Shown here: one piece after another, positions 45,573 to 54,906 of the stretch
Layout: every line of letters begins with the position of its first letter
Position numbering within the stretch: the first letter of the stretch is position 1
From: Halarcobacter mediterraneus
GTDB taxonomy: Bacteria > Campylobacterota > Campylobacteria > Campylobacterales > Arcobacteraceae
Assembly: GCF_004116625.1 (NCBI RefSeq)
Contig: NZ_NXIE01000007.1
Location: 1 to 62,803 of the forward strand
Reading direction: 5' to 3'
Length of the DNA: 62,803 nt
Position numbers and translations under genes: made by a program
Notes under the pieces: generated by a model
What the model was told of the DNA's origin: nothing
The model's database searches: none
What the model saw: the letters and a program-made list of their open reading frames with translations, nothing else

Positions 45573-47516
45573 ATGGAAAACTATTTATATATAGCTCTTT
45601 TTGCACCTCTTCTTGGGTCTTTAATAGCAAGTTTATTTGCAAATAAAACTAAAAGCACTTTTATTGGAATTTTATCTTCTTTTTTTATTGCCCTTTCAAT
45701 GTTTGCTTCATTAAAACTTTTATATATGATATACACAACAGATGTTGTAGTTTCAATAAAACTATTTGATTGGATAGCAATTGGTAATTTATCTATTCCT
45801 TTTGGCTTTGTAGTTGACCAAGTAAGTGTTGTAATGATGGTAGTTGTGACAATAGTCTCAACTATGGTTCATATTCATTCAATTGGTTATATGGAACATG
45901 ATAAAAGTTTTAATAGATTTTTTGCTTGGCTTGGTGCTTTTGTATTTTCAATGATGGTTTTAGTTATGTCTGATAACTTTGCTGGTTTATTTATTGGATG
46001 GGAAGGTGTTGGTCTTTGTTCTTGGGGATTAATTGGTTTTTGGTATCATAAAAAAGATCAAGAACTAACAAGTGATATTAAAAAATCACCATTTTCAACA
46101 CTGTCACCATTTTCTTCTATTTCTCCTTCTTACGCAGCAAATGAAGCTTTTATAACAAATAGAATTGCAGATTTAGCAATGCTTTTAGGAATGTTTTTAA
46201 TTTACTGGAATCTTGGAAGTTTACAGTATGATGAGGTATTTGCAAATATAATTACTTTAGATAATAGTTTAATTATAGCTATTGCAATACTTTTATTTAT
46301 AGGTGCTATGGGTAAATCAGCACAATTTCCTTTTAATCAATGGCTTGCAAATGCAATGGAAGGACCAACTCCTGTTTCAGCATTAATTCATGCAGCAACA
46401 ATGGTAACAGCAGGGGTTTATTTAGTAATAAGAGCAAATGATATTTTTGTAGCAGTACCAAGTGTAGGGAACTTTATAGCAATACTTGGAGCTTTTGTTG
46501 CAATTGGTGCAGCACTTATGGCTTTGGTTGCGACAAATATTAAGAAAATCATTGCCTTTTCTACTTTATCTCAACTTGGATATATGTTTGTTGCTGCTGG
46601 ACTTGGAGCTTATTGGGTAGCACTTTTTCACCTTGCAACACATGCTTTTTTTAAATCAGTTCTATTTTTAGGAGCTGGTAATGTTATGCACGCACTTAAT
46701 GATGAAATTAATATAAAAAATATGGGTGGGTTATATAAGCATATGAAAGGCACAGCTACTATTATGATAATAGCTTCTCTTGCCCTTGCTGGTATTTTCC
46801 CTTTATCAGGATTTTTCTCAAAAGATTTGATTTTAGAAGTTGCTTTTGGAACTCATAGTTATATAATTTGGACTGTATTATTTATAACAGCAGGTCTTAC
46901 TGCATTTTATTCTTTTAGACTGATTATGTATGTATTTTTTGGAAATGAGAACTTTAAAGAGTTTAACTATCATCCTCACGAAGCAAAAAGTTATGTAATA
47001 GTAGCAATGTCTATTTTAGCTATTTTAGCTATTACTGCAGGATGGTTTAAAAGCTTTTTTGTAGAGTTTATAACAAAAAAACTTCCAGAACTAAATGCAC
47101 ATTTAGATTATTCAACTATATATCTTTTAATAGTTGCAACAAGTGCAATTGTTTTAATATCAATTGCCTTTGCAATAATTAGATTTAGAAAAAAGCAAAC
47201 TTATTTTTCTTCTTCTTTTGAAAATAGATTTTGTTATAAACTACTAGCAAATCAGTTTTATATGCCACATTTTATAGATAGTATTGTAAATAAATCATAT
47301 CTTCTTCTTTCAATAATTGCTTATAAAGTCTTTGATATGAGAGTAATAGATTTAATAGTTGATGGTATTGCAAAAATTATTTATAAAAGTGGAGATAAAG
47401 CAAGAGTTTCTCAAAGTGGGAACCTATCAAGTTCTTTAAGACTTATGGTTTTAGGAATAGTTTTTCTTTTAGTTTTAGGCATTGTTTTAGCAGTAGCAAG
47501 CCAAGGGGTTTATTAA
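45573..47516 (+). CDS. nuoL: NADH-quinone oxidoreductase subunit L
   Basis: Distal antiporter-like proton pump of 647 residues with about 16 hydrophobic helices and the lateral helix near the C-terminus. Motifs: GWEGVGLCSWGLIGFWY (key Glu), MEGPTPVSALIHAATMVTAG and FSTLSQLGYMFVA. A polar loop at about 170-190 between helices is rich in Ser and Pro. Starts 10 bp after nuoK. Confidence 0.96.
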   Translation: MENYLYIALFAPLLGSLIASLFANKTKSTFIGILSSFFIALSMFASLKLLYMIYTTDVVVSIKLFDWIAIGNLSIPFGFVVDQVSVVMMVVVTIVSTMVHIHSIGYMEHDKSFNRFFAWLGAFVFSMMVLVMSDNFAGLFIGWEGVGLCSWGLIGFWYHKKDQELTSDIKKSPFSTLSPFSSISPSYAANEAFITNRIADLAMLLGMFLIYWNLGSLQYDEVFANIITLDNSLIIAIAILLFIGAMGKSAQFPFNQWLANAMEGPTPVSALIHAATMVTAGVYLVIRANDIFVAVPSVGNFIAILGAFVAIGAALMALVATNIKKIIAFSTLSQLGYMFVAAGLGAYWVALFHLATHAFFKSVLFLGAGNVMHALNDEINIKNMGGLYKHMKGTATIMIIASLALAGIFPLSGFFSKDLILEVAFGTHSYIIWTVLFITAGLTAFYSFRLIMYVFFGNENFKEFNYHPHEAKSYVIVAMSILAILAITAGWFKSFFVEFITKKLPELNAHLDYSTIYLLIVATSAIVLISIAFAIIRFRKKQTYFSSSFENRFCYKLLANQFYMPHFIDSIVNKSYLLLSIIAYKVFDMRVIDLIVDGIAKIIYKSGDKARVSQSGNLSSSLRLMVLGIVFLLVLGIVLAVASQGVY

Positions 47517-47517
47517 A

Positions 47518-49044
47518 ATGGAATATATTTTATCAATATTAATATTTTTTCCAGCATTTGCAGGGTTTATAGGGTTTCTAGTAAAAGAAGACTCTATTAA
47601 AGCTTATGGAATTATTGTTACTGCCTTGCAGTTTATTTTATCACTTATTCTTTGGATTAATTTTGATGTAAATGAGGCTTTAATGCAATTTACACAAGTA
47701 ATTCCTTTGATTAGTACTTATGGTATAAATTATTCTGTTGGAGTAGATGGGATTTCATTGTTTTTAGTGATAATGACAACTTTTATGACAATGATTTCTA
47801 TAATAGGTCTTAGTGAAAAAAGAGATTTAAAAAACTTAATTATTACGATACTTTTTTTAGAAATGACAATGGTTGGAGTTTTCCTTGCCCTTGATGCAAT
47901 TATTTTTTATGCTTTTTGGGAGTTATCATTAGTTCCTATGCTTTATATTATTGGAGCGTGGGGTGGAAAGTTAAGAATCTATGCTTCAATAAAGTTTTTT
48001 CTTTATACTTTTTTAGGTTCTTTAATCATGCTTGTAGGAATGCTTTATTTAGGATATGTATACTATTTAACAACAGGAGTTTATAGCTTTAGCTTAGAAG
48101 ATTGGAATATGATGATTTTACCATTTGATATGCAGTTTTGGTTATTTATTGCATTCTTTTGTGGTTTTGCTGTTAAAGTTCCAATGTTTCCATTTCACAC
48201 TTGGCTTCCATATGCCCATGGACAAGCACCAACAATTGGTTCTGTAATACTTGCAGCAGTTTTACTAAAAATGGGAACTTATGGTTTTGTAAGATTTTCA
48301 TTACCACTATTTCCTGATGCAAGTGTTTATTTTACAATTCCTATGGCTATTTTAGCTTTAATTGCAATTGTTTATACAGCAATGGTAGCATATGCTCAAG
48401 AAGATATGAAACAAGTTATTGCTTACTCTTCTGTTTCTCATATGGGTGTTATTATTTTAGGTATTTTTGCTTTAAATGTTGAAGGAATTGGAGGTTCAAT
48501 TTTTCTTATGATTTCCCATGGTATTGTATCAGGGGCTTTATTTATGTTAGTTGGAGTTGTATATGATAGAACCCATACTAAGCTGATTAAAGATTATGGA
48601 GGAATTGCTTCAATAATGCCAAAGTATGCAACGATTTTTGCCATAATGCTTATGGCTTCAATAGGACTTCCTTTAACAATTGGTTTTGTAGGTGAATTTT
48701 TATCACTTCTTGGATTTTTCAAAGTAAGTGCAACTTTAACTTTAATAGCTGGTCTTACTATAATTTTTGGAGCAGTTTATATGTTAACAATGTATAAAAA
48801 AGTTTTCTTTGGGGAAGTTAGAAATGAAAAGAACAAAGAATTAAAAGATTTAAACAAAAGAGAGTTAAGTGCTTTAATCCCTCTTGTTGCCCTAGTTATA
48901 ATCTTAGGTGTTTATCCAAAACCTATTTTAACTCCTGTAGAAAATTCTGTTTCTGCTTTAGTTGATTTGATGAAAATAAAAGCAGCGGAAGATAATACAA
49001 GACTTGAAATTATAGATAGAAACTCAATTGAAGGAGATAAGTAA
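47518..49044 (+). CDS. nuoM: NADH-quinone oxidoreductase subunit M
   Basis: Antiporter-like proton-pump subunit of 508 residues. Motifs: FWELSLVPMLYIIGAWGG (key Glu), FPFHTWLPYAHGQAPTIGS and IAYSSVSHMGVII. About 14 hydrophobic helices. It begins 1 bp after nuoL and overlaps nuoN by one base. Confidence 0.97.
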   Translation: MEYILSILIFFPAFAGFIGFLVKEDSIKAYGIIVTALQFILSLILWINFDVNEALMQFTQVIPLISTYGINYSVGVDGISLFLVIMTTFMTMISIIGLSEKRDLKNLIITILFLEMTMVGVFLALDAIIFYAFWELSLVPMLYIIGAWGGKLRIYASIKFFLYTFLGSLIMLVGMLYLGYVYYLTTGVYSFSLEDWNMMILPFDMQFWLFIAFFCGFAVKVPMFPFHTWLPYAHGQAPTIGSVILAAVLLKMGTYGFVRFSLPLFPDASVYFTIPMAILALIAIVYTAMVAYAQEDMKQVIAYSSVSHMGVIILGIFALNVEGIGGSIFLMISHGIVSGALFMLVGVVYDRTHTKLIKDYGGIASIMPKYATIFAIMLMASIGLPLTIGFVGEFLSLLGFFKVSATLTLIAGLTIIFGAVYMLTMYKKVFFGEVRNEKNKELKDLNKRELSALIPLVALVIILGVYPKPILTPVENSVSALVDLMKIKAAEDNTRLEIIDRNSIEGDK

Positions 49045-50531
49045 TGAATGAAATTACACCAATTGATATTGAGTTTGCTAGTTTAAACTTTACTACAATT
49101 GTTCCTATGCTTATAGCTATAGTAGGGGCTTTACTTATTTTATGTATTGATTTAGTAAATAAAAAACTTGATAAATCCCTTTATGTGATGATTACAGTTT
49201 TATTTTTATTGATTGATTTAGGAGCTTTAGCAAGTTTTAGTTCTGATGTAAGAGGTTTTTTTGACCTTTTATTAGTAGATGGAATTGCAATTTTATCCCA
49301 AGGAATTATTGTAATAGCTTCTATATTTTTTGTACTTACAGCAATGGGAAAACTAAGATTTCAAGAATATAGATATCCTGAATATTTTGCTCTTTATTTA
49401 TTTATGATAGCTGGTTTCCAATTTATGGTAAGTTCTGATTCTCTTATCTTAATTCTTGTAGGGCTTGAAACAGCTTCAATGGCACTTTATACAATAATTG
49501 CAATGCACAATAGACTAAATGCTTTAGAAGCAGCTATTAAGTATTTTACAATGGGTGCTTTATCAACTGCTTTTTTTGCTTTTGGTTCTTTAATTTTTTA
49601 TGCAGTAACCGGAACTGTAGAACTTGGAAAAATATCAGAAGTTTTAGTTGCTTCAAGTTTTGAAAATTATCCTTTAGTACTTTTAGGGGTAATATTTATG
49701 TTAGGAGCTTTAGGGTTTAAACTTTCATTAGTTCCTTATCATACTTGGGTAGCAGATGTTTATGAAGGTTCAACGGCAGCTTTAGCAGGTTTTTTATCTA
49801 TTGTTCCAAAGTTAGCAGGTTTTGTAGTTGCTTTAAGATTTTTTGAGATTTTTATTGCTGCAAGTGACCCTTTTGTGGAAATAATTCTTTATATTACAGT
49901 TGTTTTAACTATCACGATTCCTAATATTATTGCATTATTACAAAAAGATATAAGTAGAATGCTTGCTTATTCTTCTATCTCAAATGCTGGATTTGCAATG
50001 ACTGCTATTTTAATAGGGACGACACAAGCAACACAGGCACTATTTTTATATTGGTTAATGTTTTTAATCACAAATCTTGGAGCCTTTTCAATGCTTTGGA
50101 TAAATAGAAGTAAAAATAGTACAAACTTTTCCTCTGACCATACTTTAGAAAAGTATTCAGGTCTTATAAAAAGAGAACCTTTTACTGCTCTTATGATGGG
50201 ATTATTTTTATTTTCACTAGCAGGGATACCTCCTTTTGCATTATTCTGGGGAAAATTATATTTAATAGGAAGTGCTGTAAATGCAGGATATATAATCTTA
50301 GCTCTAATTATGGTTATAAATTCGGCTATTGCTGGATACTATTATTTAAAACCTATAGTTCATATCTTTTTGAAAGAACCAGAACCAAATAGTGAGAAAC
50401 TTCTTGAAAATGCTACAGTTTCTATAAAAGGTATAATAGGTTTTTGTGGAATACTAGTGATTTTTTCTATTCTTTTAATAGAACCACTTTTAGACATAAT
50501 TTCATATTATGTTCAAATTTCAGGCTACTAG
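49044..50531 (+). CDS. nuoN: NADH-quinone oxidoreductase subunit N
   Basis: Last nuo gene; 495-residue antiporter-like pump. Motifs: LVGLETASMALYTIIAMH (key Glu), LVPYHTWVADVYEGSTAALAG (span) and MLAYSSISNAGFAM. About 14 hydrophobic helices. Followed by a short hairpin and the convergent phosphatase/kinase gene. Confidence 0.96.
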   Translation: MNEITPIDIEFASLNFTTIVPMLIAIVGALLILCIDLVNKKLDKSLYVMITVLFLLIDLGALASFSSDVRGFFDLLLVDGIAILSQGIIVIASIFFVLTAMGKLRFQEYRYPEYFALYLFMIAGFQFMVSSDSLILILVGLETASMALYTIIAMHNRLNALEAAIKYFTMGALSTAFFAFGSLIFYAVTGTVELGKISEVLVASSFENYPLVLLGVIFMLGALGFKLSLVPYHTWVADVYEGSTAALAGFLSIVPKLAGFVVALRFFEIFIAASDPFVEIILYITVVLTITIPNIIALLQKDISRMLAYSSISNAGFAMTAILIGTTQATQALFLYWLMFLITNLGAFSMLWINRSKNSTNFSSDHTLEKYSGLIKREPFTALMMGLFLFSLAGIPPFALFWGKLYLIGSAVNAGYIILALIMVINSAIAGYYYLKPIVHIFLKEPEPNSEKLLENATVSIKGIIGFCGILVIFSILLIEPLLDIISYYVQISGY

Positions 50532-50547
50532 AGAGATTTCTCTAGTA
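50526..50547. terminator. Putative terminator at the end of the nuo operon
   Basis: A perfect 9-bp stem (TACTAGAGA at 50526-50534 with TCTCTAGTA at 50539-50547) covers the nuoN stop codon. No long T tract follows, so it may be weak. It separates convergent operons only 20 bp apart. Confidence 0.45.
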
Positions 50548-50551
50548 AAGC

Positions 50552-52408
50552 TTATTTAGAAAAGATTATTGTAAAACAAGCACCTTTATGTGTTTTACCT
50601 TTATAATCAAAGTCTTTGTTTTTTACTTCTAATTTACTATGATATCTTTCTCTTAAAATTTTTTCTACCATAGAAAGACCTAATCCTGTTCCTATAGACT
50701 GATGTTTAGTTGTAAAGTAAGGATCAAAAACTTTATCAATAATATCTTCTTTGATTCCTCCTCCACTATCAAGAAAACTTAAACTTAAAGAGTTGTCATC
50801 TATCTTTTTAGAAGTAATCCAAATATATTTGTCCTCTTTATCTTTTAAGGCATCTTTTGAATTATTTATTATATTTATAAATGCTTGTTCAAGTTCGTTT
50901 TTATTGGCATTAATTTGTAAATCTTCATTTATATCTGTAATCAAAGTAATTTGACTGCTTTTTAGACTTGACTGGGCTAAAGAAATAGTATCTTCCACTA
51001 CTTTTTTTATACTAATTGGTAAAAACTGTTTATCATCTTTTATAAAGTTTTTAAAGTCTTCAATAGTTTGAGAAAGATAGTTTACTTGTTTCATAATAGC
51101 ATTCATCTCTTCTACAATATCTGTATCATCTAAGGAATCAAACTGTTTTCTTACTTCTATACCTGTAGCAATAGTTGAAATAATACTTAGCGGTTGTCTC
51201 CATTGATGGGCAATATTTCCCATCATTTCTCCCATTGAAGCAAGTTTTGATTGCTTTGCCAAGAGTTTTAGGTTTTCTTCATTTTCTTTGAATTTTTTAT
51301 AATCTTCTTCCTCTAACCCTAAAGCTAACATCTCTTTTAATTCTTTGCAGACAAACTTTTTAGTATTTAGGTTTAGAAAGTCTTTTTGAATAATACAAGA
51401 ATTGTTTTTAAATATATAGTAGTTATTAAATAAAAACTCTAAAGTACCTTTTAGTGATTCAATATTATGAATGTATATTTGTAAACTAGTAGTATTTAAA
51501 TAGATATCTATTTGAGAATATTCAAGGGCTTCAATTAAAAAAGTTTTTATCTTGACTTTATCTCTTTGTTCAAAATTTATTATTGAATCAAGTTTTTCAA
51601 TTGTAAAGGCAAGTAGTTTTTTTTGAAGATCTTCTACAATTAAATATTCATTATTTAGTAATTCTAAACTATTTTTTTGTTTTATATTTAAAGAAATAGG
51701 ATTAGTTCTTGTAAGTGAATGTTTTGGCTCTCTTCTTTTTATTATTTTAGGTGAATTAGCTTTTGTTATAGTTTGTTCTTCTTGTTTATTATATAAGGTT
51801 GAAAAAGCTTTATTTTTGATATTTGTGAATTTTAATACAAGAGTTAAACTATCATCATCTTTTTTCCCAAAGTTTTGTATGATCTTTTCAGGCAAAAGAT
51901 TTATATCTCTTGTTTCTTTTATAAGAGGTTCAATCTCTGAATCATGAATACTTACCCCATCGGTTGAAATAATTAAAATATCATCTTTTAGAAGTTTTAA
52001 AAGATTTGTTTTAATTGTTCTTGGAATATCATAACCTAGAATACCACTTTGTGAATTGAAATGAAGAAATTTTCTATTTCTATAAATAAAAGACTTTGTA
52101 TTTCCAATTGCACAATAACTTAACATAGGTAGTTCTTTGTAAATCTGAGCTAGAAAAATAGTCATTCCATTATTTTTTAAATAACTTTGAGTATGTATTA
52201 AAGTTACTAAGTTTTTTAAACTTTCAGTTTTGTGTTCTTTAACGAGTTCTTTTATATTTGTTGCGATACTATAAACTCTAGAACTACCATGTCCTCCTAT
52301 ATCTCCTACGAGTAATAAATAGTAGTTTTCTAATTCTAAAAGTTCATAAAAGTCTCCACATTCATTTCTTTGACTATAAGGTTTTATTTCTACATTTACT
52401 TTTAACAC
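50552..52408 (-). CDS. RsbX-like PP2C phosphatase fused to a histidine kinase (stressosome output)
   Basis: A 618-residue two-part protein. Residues 1-195 are a SpoIIE/RsbX-type PP2C phosphatase: VGDIGGHG (34-41, metal Asp36), IISTDGV (147-152) and KKDDDSLTLVL (182-192). Residues 245-375 are an unassigned linker. Residues 385-618 form a histidine kinase: phospho-acceptor H401 in GNIAHQWRQPLSII, N box NIINNSKDAL, G1 FLDSGGGI, F box FDPYFTTK and G2 GTGLGLSMV. No membrane segment. GTG start, 1 bp after rsbT. Likely resets the stressosome and passes the signal to a response regulator not in this window. Confidence 0.85.
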   Translation of the reverse strand: MLKVNVEIKPYSQRNECGDFYELLELENYYLLLVGDIGGHGSSRVYSIATNIKELVKEHKTESLKNLVTLIHTQSYLKNNGMTIFLAQIYKELPMLSYCAIGNTKSFIYRNRKFLHFNSQSGILGYDIPRTIKTNLLKLLKDDILIISTDGVSIHDSEIEPLIKETRDINLLPEKIIQNFGKKDDDSLTLVLKFTNIKNKAFSTLYNKQEEQTITKANSPKIIKRREPKHSLTRTNPISLNIKQKNSLELLNNEYLIVEDLQKKLLAFTIEKLDSIINFEQRDKVKIKTFLIEALEYSQIDIYLNTTSLQIYIHNIESLKGTLEFLFNNYYIFKNNSCIIQKDFLNLNTKKFVCKELKEMLALGLEEEDYKKFKENEENLKLLAKQSKLASMGEMMGNIAHQWRQPLSIISTIATGIEVRKQFDSLDDTDIVEEMNAIMKQVNYLSQTIEDFKNFIKDDKQFLPISIKKVVEDTISLAQSSLKSSQITLITDINEDLQINANKNELEQAFINIINNSKDALKDKEDKYIWITSKKIDDNSLSLSFLDSGGGIKEDIIDKVFDPYFTTKHQSIGTGLGLSMVEKILRERYHSKLEVKNKDFDYKGKTHKGACFTIIFSK

Positions 52409-52409
52409 T

Positions 52410-52787
52410 TTAAATTCTTTTCTTTATTTTTATTGTTGTTCCTTTTTCACTTGTCTCAACTTCAACTTCATCACTAAGTCTAAAAATTGAAGCAAAGCCC
52501 AAACCTAAAGTCCCTTTTGTGCTATATCCATCTTGTAAGGCTAAATTAATATCATCAATACCCTCTCCTTGGTCTGTAGCTTCTATTGATAAAATATTGT
52601 TAGAGGTAAATTCTAGTTTTACATAGCCTTTTGGAGTATGTTTTTGAATATTATATATAAGTTCAGATATTATAATCTTTATTTCTAGTAACTGGCTTTT
52701 ATTGGAAATATTATTATCTAACAAAAATAAACGGGCATTTGTTAGCAAAGTTTTTATATCACTTTTTTTTGATATTTTTAATAGCAT
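52410..52787 (-). CDS. rsbT: RsbT-like serine-protein kinase of the stressosome
   Basis: A 125-residue GHKL-fold switch kinase. N box SELIYNIQKH (41-50), G1 ATDQGEGIDD (70-79) and G2 KGTLGLGFAS (91-100) are intact. In the Bacillus model RsbT phosphorylates RsbS and RsbR, leaves the complex and activates a partner. It overlaps rsbS by 29 bp with its own ribosome site (AAGG, 6 nt). RsbW-like anti-sigma kinases are the alternative, but the neighbours favour RsbT. Confidence 0.85.
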   Translation of the reverse strand: MLLKISKKSDIKTLLTNARLFLLDNNISNKSQLLEIKIIISELIYNIQKHTPKGYVKLEFTSNNILSIEATDQGEGIDDINLALQDGYSTKGTLGLGFASIFRLSDEVEVETSEKGTTIKIKKRI

Positions 52788-53106
52788 TAACAGCCTTTTG
52801 AATATTTAATTCTGTTTTAAATGAAACTTCATCAATAAAGTGAAAAAGAATTGAAGCACTATAAACATTGAAATTACAAACAATAACATCTATGTCATTT
52901 AGTTTTAACATACTAATAAGCTTTTCAATATAAGAGATATTTTCACTAGTAATAACATCAAAAAGTGCTAAATCAAAGACTACAAAGTGAAGAGCTTTTT
53001 TTCTTATAATTTGTAAAAGCTCTATTCCAAAGTTATCAAGTTTTGTATCTTCAAGATTTAGCGTAAGAACTAAAATATCTTCATTTATAGAGTAGTTACT
53101 TTTCAT
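52759..53106 (-). CDS. rsbS: RsbS-like STAS-domain stressosome core protein
   Basis: A single STAS domain of 115 residues. LHFVVFDLALFDVITSENISYI aligns with the RsbS phosphorylation loop and places Ser54 at the target position (given as a span). The usual TGIQP segment is replaced by CNFNVYSAS, so it is a divergent member. No ribosome site before the ATG (rsbR ends 5 bp upstream), so it is probably translated by coupling. Confidence 0.78.
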   Translation of the reverse strand: MKSNYSINEDILVLTLNLEDTKLDNFGIELLQIIRKKALHFVVFDLALFDVITSENISYIEKLISMLKLNDIDVIVCNFNVYSASILFHFIDEVSFKTELNIQKAVNAIKNIKKK

Positions 53107-53111
53107 GGGAA

Positions 53112-53897
53112 TTAAAAATTTGATGAAAGTTTGATAGCATCTTTTAATGTAGATGTAGTATAAATACCATCTAAATTAATACCTAAGTTTACAATTGTTT
53201 GAGCAACTTCTGGCGCAATACCTGAAAGAATAGTTGTACATCCCATAAGTTTTGTAGCCTTTGTTATTTTGATTAAGTGAGCAGCAACGGCACTATCTAC
53301 TATAACAATACCTTCAATATCAATAATAGCTACTTTTGTCATTCTTTCTTTAATAGAAATTAAAATATTTTCCATAAGGTTTTGAGATTTTACAGAGTCT
53401 AAAATACCAATTAGTGGAATAAGTGTTGTTTGTTCATTTATCTCTAAAATTGGAGTTTCCATTTCTGCTATTAGAATAGCTTGATTTTCCATTGTAGTAA
53501 TATCTGAAAAGACAATTACATCTTGATTGAAATAAGTATTGTTTTGGTCTATAAGTTTATTTCCTTTTACCTCAAAAATTGTTTTTTCACCATCAGAGTT
53601 TAAAATCATAGCTTTATGTAATAAATCAGGCTCTTGAATTAATAAGTCTGCCCATCTAGTACCATCAGGATAAACCTTTTGTAGGTATTTATTTGAACCA
53701 TCATTAATAAAAAAGTCACAAATACAGTCGGTTTTTTCTAAAAATTTTTCTACAGACTCAACTTTGAAAAAGTCTAAAAAAGCTTGGTTTGCATCAAGTA
53801 ACTTTTCTCCATTTGTCAAAATTACAATATTAGGTTGGGCATCTATTATTAATCTAGTTTTTCTTAACTCTTCTTCTATTTCTACTTTATTTTTCAT
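53112..53897 (-). CDS. rsbR: RsbR-like co-antagonist: PAS sensor plus STAS domain
   Basis: A 261-residue protein. The N-terminal half (about 12-140) is a PAS-type sensor (IDAQPNIVILTNG, LLDANQAFLDFF, DITTMENQ). The STAS half reads ETPILEINEQTTLIPLIGILDS, IIDIEGIVIVDSAVAAHLIK and GIAPEVAQTIVNLGI (spans). Ser168 and Ser202 sit where Bacillus RsbR has its two phospho-threonines. It leads the operon rsbR-rsbS-rsbT-rsbX/kinase. The PAS signal is unknown. Confidence 0.85.
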   Translation of the reverse strand: MKNKVEIEEELRKTRLIIDAQPNIVILTNGEKLLDANQAFLDFFKVESVEKFLEKTDCICDFFINDGSNKYLQKVYPDGTRWADLLIQEPDLLHKAMILNSDGEKTIFEVKGNKLIDQNNTYFNQDVIVFSDITTMENQAILIAEMETPILEINEQTTLIPLIGILDSVKSQNLMENILISIKERMTKVAIIDIEGIVIVDSAVAAHLIKITKATKLMGCTTILSGIAPEVAQTIVNLGINLDGIYTTSTLKDAIKLSSNF

Positions 53898-53932
53898 TAC
53901 TTTATTTCCCTTATTAATAGAATATTTATTTT

Positions 53933-53938
53933 ATTATA
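53933..53938 (-). promoter_or_regulatory. Candidate -10 box of the stressosome operon
   Basis: TATAAT on the minus strand lies about 35 bp before the rsbR ATG, giving a leader of roughly 28 nt with AAGGGA as ribosome site. It overlaps the left edge of the inverted repeat at 53936-53962. Confidence 0.4.
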
Positions 53939-53962
53939 ACTTAAGTAAAGTTATTAAGTTAT
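53936..53962. promoter_or_regulatory. 27-bp inverted repeat at the rsbR promoter
   Basis: Arms ATAACTTAA (53936-53944) and TTAAGTTAT (53954-53962) are perfect 9-mers separated by 9 bp. The repeat overlaps the predicted -10 box of the stressosome operon and lies in the 145-bp region shared with the divergent mqnD-like gene. Operator role is inference. Confidence 0.35.
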
Positions 53963-54042
53963 GATATAGATAAATTTTCGTTAAATCAAAAAGTAATTTA
54001 CTTATTGATACAATCCAAATATAAAAAATTTAAGGAAAAAAA

Positions 54043-54906
54043 TTGAAAACTATTAGTGTTGCACACTCTCCTGATGCTGATGATATTTTTATGTACTATG
54101 CTATAAAATTTGGTTGGGTAAGTCCTAAAGATGCTGTTTTTGAAAATCTTGCAGCAGATATTGAAACCTTAAACCAAGCTACTTTAAAAGGTGAGTATGA
54201 TATTTGTGCAATCTCTTTTGCTCTTTATCCTTTTGTTAAAGATGATTATGCACTTTTAAAAACTGCGGTATCTTTTGGGGAGGGTTATGGTCCAAAACTT
54301 GTAAAGAAAAAAGATAAACAATTAAAAAGAAATTTTAAAGTAGCTCTTAGTGGGGAGTTTACTACAAATGCACTTTTATTTAAAATAGCTTACCCAGAAG
54401 CTAGAATTACTTATATGAACTTCTTAGATATCGAACAAGCAGTATTAGATGGAACTGTTGATGCTGGTGTTTTAATCCATGAATCAATTTTGACTTTTGA
54501 TAAAGAACTTGAAGTTGAACGGGAAATGTGGGATATTTGGGAAGAATTAAGTGGTGGAGGTTTACCTTTACCTCTTGGGGGAATGTGCTTAAGAAGGTCA
54601 ATTCCTCTTCACAGTGCAATTGATTATGAAAATACTTTAATCAAAGCAGTTGAAGTAGCAAATAAAAACAGAAAAGTCTTAGCGCCTATGTTACTTGAGA
54701 AAGGTTTAATTAGAGTTGATGCTAATACTTTAGATAACTATTTAGACCTTTATGCAAATGATAATTCGGTTAATTTAAGTGAACTTCAATATGAAGCTTT
54801 AGATAAACTATATGAGTTAGGATATAAACATGGGTTTTATACAAGTTTAATCAAAGCAAAAGACTTTTTGATTCCCAGTGAATATGAGGAATTAAGAGCT
54901 AACTAA
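54043..54906 (+). CDS. MqnA/MqnD-family menaquinone biosynthesis protein
   Basis: A 287-residue periplasmic-binding-protein-like fold of the futalosine pathway family. AHSPDADDIFMYYAI at the N-terminus corresponds to the MqnD SPxxDxxxFYAL motif, and ELSGGGLPLPLGGMCLRRSI and SYDICAISFALYPF-like segments follow. It most likely makes 1,4-dihydroxy-6-naphthoate (MqnD), though MqnA is hard to exclude. TTG start with TAAGGA 6 nt upstream. One-base overlap with murB. Confidence 0.75.
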   Translation: MKTISVAHSPDADDIFMYYAIKFGWVSPKDAVFENLAADIETLNQATLKGEYDICAISFALYPFVKDDYALLKTAVSFGEGYGPKLVKKKDKQLKRNFKVALSGEFTTNALLFKIAYPEARITYMNFLDIEQAVLDGTVDAGVLIHESILTFDKELEVEREMWDIWEELSGGGLPLPLGGMCLRRSIPLHSAIDYENTLIKAVEVANKNRKVLAPMLLEKGLIRVDANTLDNYLDLYANDNSVNLSELQYEALDKLYELGYKHGFYTSLIKAKDFLIPSEYEELRAN

